Below, piece by piece: positions 55,950 through 64,000 of a stretch of 64,000 nt of DNA; the first letter of the stretch is position 1; every line of letters starts with the position of its first letter. Under the pieces are notes generated by a model. It saw nothing but the letters and a program-made list of their open reading frames with translations. It was not told where the DNA came from and did no database searches. The DNA lies in the NCBI GenBank assembly GCA_020847535.1, contig JADLBU010000038.1:1-64000 (forward strand), written 5' to 3'. A program made the position numbers and the translations under genes. This DNA is from Phycisphaerales bacterium. GTDB lineage: Bacteria; Planctomycetota; Phycisphaerae; Phycisphaerales; UBA1924.

Positions 55950-57005
55950 GTGAACCTTCACGATATTCTCAGGGCCGCGATCGACGCCGATGCCTCCGAC
56001 GTTCACCTGATCGCCGGGCAGGCCCCCGTCATGCGCGTCCATCAGGTCATGACCTACATGGAGTTCCCTGTCATCACCAAGGAGCAGGGGCGCAAGTACC
56101 TCGAGCAGATGGCTTCGGCCGAGGCCGTCGCCACCTTCGATCGCCAGAAGGACTCGGACTTCTCCTATCAGTTCGAATCGATCGCACGCTACCGCGTCAA
56201 CGCCCACATGCAGCAGGGCAAGATCGGCATGGCGCTGCGAATGATCAAGACCAAGGTTCCGCCGCTCTCCAAGCTGAGCCTGCCGGAAGTGATCGCCCGC
56301 CTGACGTACCTCCCCCGCGGGCTGGTGCTGGTCACCGGTGACACCGGCTCGGGCAAGTCGACCACGCTGGCGGCGATGATCCAGGCGATGAACGAGCGCT
56401 ACCGCAAGCACATCATCACGCTGGAAGACCCCGTCGAATACATCTTCAAGTCCGACCAGTGCATCATCGAGCAGCGCGAGCTGGGTGCCGACATGCCCAC
56501 GTTCTCCTCGGGCCTCAAGCACGCCCTGCGTCAGGATCCCGACATCATCCTGGTGGGCGAAATGCGAGACCTTGAGACGACATCGCTGGCGATCTCGGCC
56601 GCCGAGACGGGCCACCTGGTCCTCTCGACGCTGCACACCGTCAACGCCTCGCAGACGGTGGAGCGAATCATCGACATGTACCCGGGGGGGCAGCAGAACC
56701 AGATCCGCTCGATGCTCTCCAACACGCTCCAGGCGGTGATCAGCCAGACGCTTTTCAGCCGCATCGACCGGCCGGGCATGGTGCCGGCGGTCGAGGTGCT
56801 CCTATGCACCCCCGCCGTGCGAAACCTGATCCGCGAGAGCCGCACCTTCGAGATCCCCAACGTCATCGAGACCAACCGGGCGATCGGCATGTCCACGCTC
56901 GACTCCTCGATCGCCGAGCTCTACTTCAACGGCATGATCTCCCGCGAGGATGCGGTCGCATCGTCGGCATACCCCGACAAGCTGGAGCGGCAGCTTGCGG
57001 CCTAG
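55950..57005 (+). CDS. pilT: Type IV pilus retraction ATPase PilT
   Basis: A 351-residue hexameric ATPase that retracts type IV pili. GTG start at 55950 with AGGAG eight bases upstream. Walker A GDTGSGKSTT, Asp-box VEYIFKSD..., Walker B DPDIILVGEMRD and the His box HLVLSTLHTVNASQTVERII are complete; the N-terminal PAS-like domain ends in YRVNAHMQQGKIGMALR. The C-terminal AELYFNGMISREDAVASS is typical of PilT. Its presence indicates retractile pili rather than only a T2SS. Confidence 0.93.
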   Translation: MNLHDILRAAIDADASDVHLIAGQAPVMRVHQVMTYMEFPVITKEQGRKYLEQMASAEAVATFDRQKDSDFSYQFESIARYRVNAHMQQGKIGMALRMIKTKVPPLSKLSLPEVIARLTYLPRGLVLVTGDTGSGKSTTLAAMIQAMNERYRKHIITLEDPVEYIFKSDQCIIEQRELGADMPTFSSGLKHALRQDPDIILVGEMRDLETTSLAISAAETGHLVLSTLHTVNASQTVERIIDMYPGGQQNQIRSMLSNTLQAVISQTLFSRIDRPGMVPAVEVLLCTPAVRNLIRESRTFEIPNVIETNRAIGMSTLDSSIAELYFNGMISREDAVASSAYPDKLERQLAA

Positions 57006-57008
57006 GGC

Positions 57009-57163
57009 AGTGACAAAGTGACGTAGTGACGAAGTGAGAAGACACACGTGCCGCCGTCCGGCACTGGGCAAAGGAGTTCGGTGGTGACCTGAACGACGGG
57101 AAGGGCAATCGTGACCGGGTGTCTTTTCACTCCGTCACTTCGTCACTCCGTCACTCAGTCACT
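57009..57163. repeat. Inverted heptamer-type repeat between pilT and pilC
   Basis: The left arm 57009-57045 (AGTGACAAAGTGACGTAGTG... ending GAGAAGACAC) is an imperfect reverse complement of the right arm 57119-57163 (GTGTCTTTTCACTCCGTCAC...). Each arm consists of 7-base units of the GTCACTN kind; the right arm has about six. They enclose a 73-base segment and could form a long hairpin. Confidence 0.85.
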
Positions 57164-57174
57164 TCCTCCAATCC

Positions 57175-58401
57175 ATGGCCACCTACCGATACCAGGTCCG
57201 CAGCCCTCAGGGCCAGACCCAGACCGGGACGCTCGCGGCCGACAACGCCGCGACCGCCGCCGCGCTCCTGCGCAACCAGGGGATGCACGTCCTCTCCCTC
57301 TCTCCGGTGATCGGCGGCGTCGACGCCTCGGGTCTGCTGGAGAAGTTCCGGGAGATGAATGCCGGCAAGCCCAGCGAGAAGCACGTCCTCGATTTCACGA
57401 CGCAGCTGGCGGTCATGATCCGCGCCGGTATCAACCTCCGCGCTGCCCTCGAAGGGATCGCCGAGCAGACCGAGCACCGCGGCTTCCGCAAGATCATCAG
57501 CACCATCAAGAACGATGTCGAATCCGGCCGCCAGTTCTCCGAGGCGATCGCCAAGTACCCCAAGCTCTTCAACCCGCTGTACATCAACATGGTGCGGGCG
57601 TCGGAGGTCTCCGGCGCGTTCTCGAAGATGCTCGACCGGATCGCCGGCTACATCGCCCAGAGCATCGAGACCCGCAAGATGGTCGTCGGCGCGGCGATCT
57701 ACCCCGGCATCATCGGCACGCTCGCCGTCGGCGTCACGGTCTTCCTGCTCACCTTCGTGCTGCCGAAGTTCAAGGCGGTGTTCGAGGGCAAGGAGGATGT
57801 CCTGCCCTGGGCGACCACGTTCCTGATGAGCCTCTCGGAGAACGTCGTCAACTACTGGTACTACATCGTGGGTGCGGTGGCGCTGCTCGTCGGCGCCGCG
57901 TACGCGTTCACGCGGACCGAGGTCGGCTCGTTCTGGGTCGACCGCATGAAGCTGTCGATCCCGATCGTCAAGGCGATGTTCCGCTGTCTGTACATCAGCC
58001 GCTCGCTCCAGACGATGGGCCAACTCATCAACGCCGGCGTTCCCATGCTGGACACGCTGGCGATCACCGGGGACATCTCCGGCAACGCGATCTTCCGCGG
58101 CCTGTGGAGGCGAGTCTACACCAACGTGAAGCAGGGCAAGAAGATCACGCAGGCGCTCCTCAAGGACAGCACGCTCCCCCGTGCGGTCTCGCAGATGATC
58201 TCGGCGGGCGAAGAGTCCGGTAAGCTCGGGGAGGTGCTGGATGAGATCTCGACCTTCTACTCCCGAGAACTGAAGGACAAGATCAAGGCGGTTACCGGAA
58301 TGATCGAGCCCATCATGATCCTCGCCATGGGCACAGTCGTCGGCTTCATCGCGATGGCGATCATCCTCCCCATCTTCAAGATGAGTCAGATCGTCAAGTA
58401 A
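57175..58401 (+). CDS. pilC: Type IV pilus platform protein PilC
   Basis: A 408-residue PilC/GspF-family inner-membrane protein. It begins MATYRYQVRSPQGQTQTGTL, as pilus PilC proteins do, with two T2SSF domains: LDFTTQLAVMIRAGINLRAAL near 75 and YISRSLQTMGQLINAGVPML near 280, and a C-terminal ...GMIEPIMILAMGTVVGFIAM. Directly downstream of pilT, so it is probably the pilus platform, while the protein at 47.0 kb serves the T2SS-like part. Confidence 0.93.
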   Translation: MATYRYQVRSPQGQTQTGTLAADNAATAAALLRNQGMHVLSLSPVIGGVDASGLLEKFREMNAGKPSEKHVLDFTTQLAVMIRAGINLRAALEGIAEQTEHRGFRKIISTIKNDVESGRQFSEAIAKYPKLFNPLYINMVRASEVSGAFSKMLDRIAGYIAQSIETRKMVVGAAIYPGIIGTLAVGVTVFLLTFVLPKFKAVFEGKEDVLPWATTFLMSLSENVVNYWYYIVGAVALLVGAAYAFTRTEVGSFWVDRMKLSIPIVKAMFRCLYISRSLQTMGQLINAGVPMLDTLAITGDISGNAIFRGLWRRVYTNVKQGKKITQALLKDSTLPRAVSQMISAGEESGKLGEVLDEISTFYSRELKDKIKAVTGMIEPIMILAMGTVVGFIAMAIILPIFKMSQIVK

Positions 58402-58475
58402 CCGATCTTGAACCCTGGAAGGCGCGCGCATCCCGAGGGTCCGGGAACACGCGGCCGACCGGGAGTCAGGGATCG

Positions 58476-59168
58476 ATGGTCCTATCCAACCACACGCAGC
58501 GTCCGACACGCCGGCCCACGGGCGGCTCCCCTCGGGGGCGGGGCTTCACGCTCCTGGAGACTTCCCTGGCCCTGATCATCATCGGGGTGGGGGTGCTGGC
58601 CTTTGTCGAGGCCCAGCGTTCGTTCGCCGCGAACAACCAGTGGTCCAGCCACACCGCCCGCGCGATGTACCTGGCCAACGAGGTCCGGGAGATGTGCCGC
58701 CGTTTTCCCCGGCACGACCCGGTCACGGGGCTGTACTTCGAGACCGTCAACAACGACACGGTCCTGCGCGGCTGGGGCATGGAGAGCGGCGAATCCGGCG
58801 CTGAGGATTTCGACGACATCGACGACCTCGATGGCGCCAGCTTCGGGGACAGCGGCATCTACGACGGCCCCATCGACTCCTACGGCCTGCTCATCCACGA
58901 GACCGATGTCCAAGGGGAGGAGGCCGTCGATGAGGAGGGCAACGCCCTGGGCCTCACCGGATGGTCCCAGTCTGTGATCGTCGAGAAGGTCGATCCGTTC
59001 AACTTCTCAACCGTGCGCGAGCACACGTTCAAGGAAGAGGCGCAGGGATCCTTCCCCGGAAGGGCGGTGGACAAGTACCCGCTGCGCGTCACGGTCACGG
59101 TCTTGTATCGCGGTCCGCTGGAAACCAGCGCGCAGGAGATCGCATCGGTGTCGTGGATCGTCCCGTAA
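58476..59168 (+). CDS. Minor pilin, PilV/GspI-like
   Basis: A 230-residue prepilin with motif GRGFTLLETSLALIIIGVGV. The body has an acidic patch (DFDDIDDLDGASFGDSGIYD) and ends in strand-rich RVTVTVLYRGPLETSAQEIA. Start 58476. It opens a three-gene set with the PilX-like giant and a PilW/GspJ-like pilin, the usual order of minor pilins that start pilus assembly. Confidence 0.8.
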   Translation: MVLSNHTQRPTRRPTGGSPRGRGFTLLETSLALIIIGVGVLAFVEAQRSFAANNQWSSHTARAMYLANEVREMCRRFPRHDPVTGLYFETVNNDTVLRGWGMESGESGAEDFDDIDDLDGASFGDSGIYDGPIDSYGLLIHETDVQGEEAVDEEGNALGLTGWSQSVIVEKVDPFNFSTVREHTFKEEAQGSFPGRAVDKYPLRVTVTVLYRGPLETSAQEIASVSWIVP

Positions 59169-59221
59169 GGGATCGCGAAGGTCGGTGTGTCGAGAATCTC
59201 AGCGGGGAATGGTCGGCGGCG

Positions 59222-62146
59222 ATGGAAGGAGCCTGGCAGGTGGGTACTCGTCGAGCACGTAAGCACGCACAGGCACGCACCGCGCGCAAGGCGCTGGCAC
59301 AGGCCAGCCGCAAGCGCGGCGTCGCCTCCATCCTGGCGATGATGTTCCTGATCCTCTTCGGATCGCTCGCCACGGCGATGGCGATCGCCAGCAAGGGCAA
59401 CATCCGAAACTCCGCGACCCACCTGCACGTCATGCGCGCTCTGGGCGCTGCCGAGACAGGCCTGCGCATCGGCCAGGCGCGGTTCGCGGAGGCCGCCGGT
59501 CGCTTCACGGTCTCTCACAGCCAGATCGACGCCGACTTCGGGGATGCGATCTGGAACGGGGATTGGAGCGATTCCAACGATCCGCCGGTCGCGGCATCAC
59601 CCAGCGGCAACGCCGAGGCGAGCCTTCCCGACGGAATCGCCGAGGCGATCGCCAACCTGCACGCCGCCGATCAGAACATCCGCACCGACATGGGCATCGA
59701 GGCTCCGACCATCGGCGCCGCGGTCGCCGGCGCCGATGAGGATGTGTACGCCGCCGACGGCTGGGTCTTCACTCCCATCGTCTGGCTCGACTCCGACGGC
59801 GGCGGGGATACCGGCAGGCCCCTGGCCTTCTCGGTCATCTACGCCCCGCTCGCCAACGGCACCGATGTGCGCATCATCTCCACCGGCTACGACTTTGACT
59901 ACCACGGCAGCCGCCCCATCAGCCGCACGGTGATGCAGGACTTCCGCATGGTCAAGCGCGTCTCCAGCGCCGTCAACGCGCCGACACGGATCATGGTCGG
60001 AAAAAACGTGCAGATCGTCGGCGACATGGGCGCCCGCTACACGGATGTCACCCAGACCAACGGGGATCCCGTGGTGATGCGCTCGGATTTCTTCGGCCTC
60101 GACACCAATCTGGACAAGAAGCTCAACGACTTCTTCACGGCCCTGGTCGGCAAGGATGTGGACCGGGACAACCGCCTGCGCATCGGCCACTCCGTCGAGG
60201 GCATCAGCATCCCGGTTGACAAGGATTACGACGGTGATGGCAACAAGGACGGCGCGTTCACAGACGCCACGGAGGATGGCTACCTGGACGAGTTCGACAT
60301 CTTCCTCCGGCACTTCGACAAGAACGCCGATGGCAAGGTCGTCCTCTCCAACGCCCTGAAGGCCGGCACCCCCGCGGCAACCGCCAACGCCGAGTTCGTC
60401 ACCAGCGGCGGCGCTGTCATCGACGATGACCTGGGCTACCTCCTGGACACCGCCAACCCCGACCGCAACCGCAACGAGTCCTACGGCTACGTCGATGTCA
60501 ACGCCAACGGCAAGTGGGATGAGGGCGAGCCGTTCATCGATCACGACGATGAGGCCAACACCAACCCCGATGTCATTCTTGGCTATCGCGACGGCGTCCT
60601 GGACAAGCGTGATCAGTACGCCAAGGTCCGCGGCCGGCTCATCCTGAAAGTCACCGACACGGCCTGGACGGCCGCGCAGGGCTCCTACGACGCCCGCCTC
60701 CGCGGCGGCATCCGGCCCAAGGCCGGCCAGGCTCCGCGCACCTATAGCGCCGACAGCCAGGCCCTTCCCGAGGTCAGCGCTGCGGACTTTGCCGACTCCG
60801 ATTCGGCCCTCAAGACCGCCGCGAACGGGGGTACGTTCTCGAGCCAGGTCGCCGCGCAGCTCGGCATCCCGGAGAGCTCGCTGGCGACCTATGTCGAGAC
60901 CAAGTCCAGCACCTCCACCCAGCCGCGCTACGAGCGGGTCGATCCCGATGTCAACCTCGACGGCCGCCCCGACAACTGGAACACGGCGTACTTCGAGAAG
61001 ATGCCCTACAACAGCCCGAGCTACTCGGACTACTACTACCGCCCCCTGTACCAGAACATGACGTTCAAGGATGTCCAGATCCCCATCGGGACCAACGCCC
61101 TCTTCAAGAACTGCACCTTCATCGGCGTCACCTATGTGCGCACCACCACGGCCAACAGCTTCGTGCTCTGGTCCGAATACGGCCGCATGGACATGGACAC
61201 CGCCACCGGCAAGCCCAAGGCCAAGACCTCCCGCATCATCTACGGAGATGGCGCGGGCGAGACCAGCTATCCCACGATGCTCCCAAGCACCGCCAAGCCG
61301 CCCAACGCGATGATCCTGATGGCCCTGGCGACCCCGATGGACAAGGCGGACATCCCCGACAACCAGAAGGGCTCGACCACCGGCTACGACAACCTCCCCG
61401 AACCCCTGATCATCGGCGGCAAGCGCATCGTCGACACCAAGCCCCTCTCCAACAACATCCGTTTCCACGACTGCCTCTTCGTCGGCTCGATCATCAGCGA
61501 TACGCCCGGCGCCTACATGCAGGTCCGCAACAAGCTCCAGTTCACAGGCAAGTCGCGCTTCACGCAGAAGCACCCCGAATACCCCGACGATCCAGACCTG
61601 AACCCTCAGAGCGCCGACGTCGAGGAGATCGCCAAGAGCTCGATGATGCTCCCCAACTACTCCGTCGACATCGGCACCTTCAACAGCCCACCGGAGCAGA
61701 ACGTCGCCCTCCAGGGCGCCATCATCGCGGGCGTCATGGATGTCCGCGGCAACACCAACATCGATGGTGCGCTCCTCCTGACGTTCAACCCCAAGGCCGG
61801 AGAGCTTCCGCTTGTCGATGCCCTGGGCAACCCGGTCGGCAATCCCGCCGGCTTCAACACCTCGCTGGGCTACTTCGGCCCCGCCGATGGGGACAACGAA
61901 TCCCTCGACCCGGCCACCCTGCCGGTCGTGGGCGGTGTCAAGATCGCCGGCTGGGACACCAACGGGGATGGGCTCGCCGATGTCGCCGCCGACCAGCCCC
62001 AGCCCTCGGGCTCGACGGCCGTCCCATTCCACGGCTACGGCCGCATCAACATCCGCTTCAACCCCGACATGGTCCTTCCCAACGGCATCAAGCTGCCCCT
62101 GAGGATCACACCGCTGTCGAGCTCGTACAAGGAGGGCAAGCTGTGA
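59222..62146 (+). CDS. Giant PilX-like minor pilin with Asp-rich calcium-type loops
   Basis: A 974-residue protein starting at 59222. After a basic leader it has the PilX-type helix (RGVASILAMMFLILFGSLAT) and HVMRALGAAETGLRIGQ. PilX-like proteins are usually about 200 residues. The middle (about residues 295-445) contains EF-hand or thrombospondin-type Asp loops: DTNLDKKLNDF, DVDRDNRLRIG, DKDYDGDGNKDGAFTDATED, DKNADGKVVL, DVNANGKWDEGEPFIDHDDE. The rest is beta-rich with repeated short stretches resembling a parallel beta-helix (NMTFKDVQIPIGTNALFKNC, NNIRFHDCLFVGSIISDTPG, ALQGAIIAGVMDVRGNTNID). This suggests a surface-exposed tip or adhesive protein. Calcium binding and tip location are inferred. 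Confidence 0.78.
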   Translation: MEGAWQVGTRRARKHAQARTARKALAQASRKRGVASILAMMFLILFGSLATAMAIASKGNIRNSATHLHVMRALGAAETGLRIGQARFAEAAGRFTVSHSQIDADFGDAIWNGDWSDSNDPPVAASPSGNAEASLPDGIAEAIANLHAADQNIRTDMGIEAPTIGAAVAGADEDVYAADGWVFTPIVWLDSDGGGDTGRPLAFSVIYAPLANGTDVRIISTGYDFDYHGSRPISRTVMQDFRMVKRVSSAVNAPTRIMVGKNVQIVGDMGARYTDVTQTNGDPVVMRSDFFGLDTNLDKKLNDFFTALVGKDVDRDNRLRIGHSVEGISIPVDKDYDGDGNKDGAFTDATEDGYLDEFDIFLRHFDKNADGKVVLSNALKAGTPAATANAEFVTSGGAVIDDDLGYLLDTANPDRNRNESYGYVDVNANGKWDEGEPFIDHDDEANTNPDVILGYRDGVLDKRDQYAKVRGRLILKVTDTAWTAAQGSYDARLRGGIRPKAGQAPRTYSADSQALPEVSAADFADSDSALKTAANGGTFSSQVAAQLGIPESSLATYVETKSSTSTQPRYERVDPDVNLDGRPDNWNTAYFEKMPYNSPSYSDYYYRPLYQNMTFKDVQIPIGTNALFKNCTFIGVTYVRTTTANSFVLWSEYGRMDMDTATGKPKAKTSRIIYGDGAGETSYPTMLPSTAKPPNAMILMALATPMDKADIPDNQKGSTTGYDNLPEPLIIGGKRIVDTKPLSNNIRFHDCLFVGSIISDTPGAYMQVRNKLQFTGKSRFTQKHPEYPDDPDLNPQSADVEEIAKSSMMLPNYSVDIGTFNSPPEQNVALQGAIIAGVMDVRGNTNIDGALLLTFNPKAGELPLVDALGNPVGNPAGFNTSLGYFGPADGDNESLDPATLPVVGGVKIAGWDTNGDGLADVAADQPQPSGSTAVPFHGYGRINIRFNPDMVLPNGIKLPLRITPLSSSYKEGKL

Positions 62147-62811
62147 GTATCTCCCGCCCGCTACCCCCACCACACCCTCCCAGCAGGCTCCCGTCAGCCA
62201 GGCAGCCCGTCCGCCGCGCCTTCAGCCTGATCGAGATGCTGGTCGCGCTCACCATCACCGCAACCCTGCTCACCGCGTCGCTCGCCGCCCTCGACGCCTC
62301 CTTCAAGGCCTACAAGCACACCACCGATTCGGTCTCAAGCCATGTCGTGTCGCGCATCGTGATGGGAAGATTGACGGCGATGATCCGCACGGGGGATGAG
62401 TTCGGCCCCTTCCCGCTGGATGTGCTGAACACGGCGGAGAACCCGCTGGACTCGACCTTCATCGAGTTCACCGCGTGGCGCGATGAGGTCCTGGGCACGC
62501 ACCGCATCGTCCGCATCGAGCGCCGGGACGCGACCAGCGAGGATCGCGGTCCCTTCGAGCTCTGGTACATGCAGGAGGACTACGAGGACGATGTCATGAC
62601 CGCCGTCAGCGAATCCCCGCTGATCACCAACCTCCAGAGCGTCAACTTCCGCCTGGAATACGACATCGGCCCCCGGCTCACGCGGGCGACCATCGACATG
62701 ATCGTCGAGCCCGATGATGAGCAGAGCGACCGCATCCACACCGACCTGGCCTCGGACAAGATCCGGCTGGTGACGTCGGTGGTGCCGCGGCGATTGGATG
62801 AGAGCGAGTAG
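62143..62811 (+). CDS. Minor pilin, PilW/GspJ-like
   Basis: A 222-residue prepilin; GTG start overlaps the previous stop. The cleavage motif is RRAFSLIEMLVALTITATLL with Ala rather than Gly at -1. The body opens SSHVVSRIVMGRLTAMIRTG, like GspJ/PilW. Third gene of the minor pilin set. Confidence 0.8.
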   Translation: MSISRPLPPPHPPSRLPSARQPVRRAFSLIEMLVALTITATLLTASLAALDASFKAYKHTTDSVSSHVVSRIVMGRLTAMIRTGDEFGPFPLDVLNTAENPLDSTFIEFTAWRDEVLGTHRIVRIERRDATSEDRGPFELWYMQEDYEDDVMTAVSESPLITNLQSVNFRLEYDIGPRLTRATIDMIVEPDDEQSDRIHTDLASDKIRLVTSVVPRRLDESE

Positions 62812-62835
62812 CGCAGAGTTCCAGACAGCAGAACA

Positions 62836-62884
62836 CCAGATGGCCAGATAAAGGCATTCAAGCCGCCATTTTCTGGACATCTGG
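62836..62884. repeat. Imperfect palindrome in the convergent spacer
   Basis: CCAGATGGCCAGA at 62836-62848 and TCTGGACATCTGG at 62872-62884 are reverse complements except for one base; a further ATCTGGCCAT copy lies at 62894. It separates the pilin locus from the convergent permease gene and could act as a weak transcription end, though there is no T-run. Confidence 0.6.
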
Positions 62885-62905
62885 CCCTCTGCAATCTGGC
62901 CATTT

Positions 62906-64000
62906 CTAATCGTGCCTCAGAGCCACGATCGGATCCTGCGCTGCCGCCTTCCGCGCCGGGTAGATCCCGAAGATCAGCCCGGTCGCGACCGCGACCCCGA
63001 ACGAGAGCAGGATCGACCACATCGTCACCGCCGTCGGCAGCGAGACATCCGTCGGGAACAGGCCCCCGATGAGCGGAAGCGTCGGCAGGCGGGGCACGAT
63101 CCATCCGATGAACACGCTCGCGGCGATCCCCAGCGCAACCCCGATCACGCCCCCCATCGAGCTGAGCACACCCGTCTCGACGATGAACTGCATCAGGATG
63201 TTGCGGCGGGTCGCACCCACCGCGCGGCGGATCCCGATTTCTCGCGTCCGCTCGGTCACGGTCGCGAGCATGATGTTCATGATCCCGATGCCGCCGACCA
63301 GGAGCGCCACGCCGGCGATCGCACCGGATACGAGGTTGAACGTCAGCGCGGTTCGCCGCGCGTTCTCAAGCAGCTCGTAGGGCACGATCATCCCGATGTC
63401 GGTCATGCCGGGGTGCCGGACTTCCATGATGCGCCGAAGCCGCTTGGAATCCAGCAGCACCCGATCGCGCTCCGGCACCGTCAGGTACACCTCGGAGATA
63501 TGCACCTCGCTCGCCTGGAACGATCCGGAGCTGAAGCGCCTCACCAGATCGCTGAATACCGCCCGTGCCGCCGAGATCGGCACGTGGACATCCAGGTTCA
63601 GATCCCGACCCACGAGCGCTGCCCCCGCCCCGCCCGAGAGACCCACCGGCGCCAGCACACCCACCACCGTGAACGGCTTGCTGTCGATCCGCAGCGTCTG
63701 GCCCACGGGGTCTTCCAGCGGGAAAAAGTCCTTGGCGACCTCACCGCCGATCACGCACACGGTTGCCGATTCATCCAGATCCGCCTGGCTCAGGTATCGC
63801 CCGCGCGCCACCCGCAGGTTGGCGACCTTGAGCAGCTCGGGCGTCGTCCCATAGGCCTGGCTCACCTTGCGCTTGTCATCCCGGAGGATCTGGCTGCCGA
63901 CTTCCTTCAGCGGCACGATGTGCTCGGCATCGGGGAAGTTCGTCAGGATGACATCGAAATCGTCACGCGTCACGCCGAAGCGGCTGATCCAGCTCTGGCG
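62906..64000 (-). CDS. MacB/FtsX-type ABC transporter permease, 5' cut by window edge
   Basis: The frame is open to the right edge, so the N-terminal membrane helix is missing from the window. Visible: the periplasmic MacB-PCD-like domain (ARGRYLSQADLDESATVCVI, FFPLEDPVGQTLRIDSKPF, VVGVLAP) and the C-terminal FtsX domain with three helices (GAIAGVALLVGGIGIMNIML, TERTREIGIRRAVGATRRNI, FGIYPARKAAAQDPIVALRH). These match macrolide/lipoprotein-export MacB-like permeases that work with a separate ATPase and an efflux adaptor. The partner genes lie outside the window. Confidence 0.88.
   Translation of the reverse strand, partial: RQSWISRFGVTRDDFDVILTNFPDAEHIVPLKEVGSQILRDDKRKVSQAYGTTPELLKVANLRVARGRYLSQADLDESATVCVIGGEVAKDFFPLEDPVGQTLRIDSKPFTVVGVLAPVGLSGGAGAALVGRDLNLDVHVPISAARAVFSDLVRRFSSGSFQASEVHISEVYLTVPERDRVLLDSKRLRRIMEVRHPGMTDIGMIVPYELLENARRTALTFNLVSGAIAGVALLVGGIGIMNIMLATVTERTREIGIRRAVGATRRNILMQFIVETGVLSSMGGVIGVALGIAASVFIGWIVPRLPTLPLIGGLFPTDVSLPTAVTMWSILLSFGVAVATGLIFGIYPARKAAAQDPIVALRHD

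Noticed and set aside
57151-58509. A 452-codon minus-strand frame across pilC
   Set aside because: pilC on the plus strand has clear T2SSF domains; the antisense frame is Asp/Glu/Arg-rich noise.

Overview
This window looks like a piece of a high-GC Planctomycetota chromosome, most likely from the Phycisphaerae. The taxonomic clues are four secreted proteins that end in the same Cys-bounded pair of EF-hand (dockerin-like) repeats, one secreted protein with a PEP-CTERM-like tail, a very large set of prepilin-like proteins, and F0 subunits with signal-peptide-like extensions. The assignment is an inference from these protein traits. No rRNA, tRNA or CRISPR array was seen.

Layout. 1-2.7 kb: the last codons of an IS630-type transposase, then a secreted M1 metallopeptidase. 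2.8-9.7 kb: purE-HIT on the minus strand, then xylulokinase, rlmN and a YwaF-like membrane protein, a methyltransferase and a secreted phosphodiesterase. 9.8-14.7 kb (minus): histidine phosphatase, a secreted nuclease-fold protein, a small dockerin-type protein, a Bax-inhibitor-1 protein and queC. 14.8-19.1 kb: S41 peptidase, NHL/SMP-30-like protein and pgk. 19.5-26.3 kb (minus): alaS followed by an F0 cluster (atpZ, AtpI-like, atpB, atpE, atpF, atpH) that stops at a terminator without alpha, gamma, beta or epsilon subunits. 26.5-29.5 kb: a three-gene overlapping operon encoding a membrane-anchored secreted protein, a Cys-rich secreted peptide and a fusion of a MauE-type redox membrane domain to a prepilin. 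29.6-33.5 kb: pyruvate dehydrogenase E1 genes pdhA and pdhB, split by a BrnT toxin/antitoxin and DUF433 cassette. 33.7-46.6 kb: GH127 arabinofuranosidase, an orphan iron-type ABC permease, a 31-codon membrane microprotein with its own terminator, scoB, a lipoprotein, rpsU, the membrane pyrophosphatase hppA, a LamG/Ig/dockerin protein and a threonine dehydrogenase lacking the structural zinc cysteines.

46.9-62.8 kb is one long plus-strand pilus/secretion locus. It combines type II secretion-like parts (GspF, G, I/J-like, K-like, C, L, M and a TPR lipoprotein) with type IV pilus parts (PilT, PilC and a PilV/PilX/PilW-like minor pilin set). The PilX-like member is 974 residues long and carries Asp-rich calcium-type loops, suggesting a surface or tip protein. 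No secretin, prepilin peptidase or assembly ATPase lies in the window, so those must be encoded elsewhere. The window ends in a MacB/FtsX-type permease cut by the right edge.

The most unusual observations are the MauE-prepilin fusion operon, the toxin-antitoxin cassette between pdhA and pdhB, the giant PilX-like protein, the zinc-site-less Tdh, a CCCCCAAA tandem repeat with G-quadruplex potential, and several palindromic repeats inside operons.
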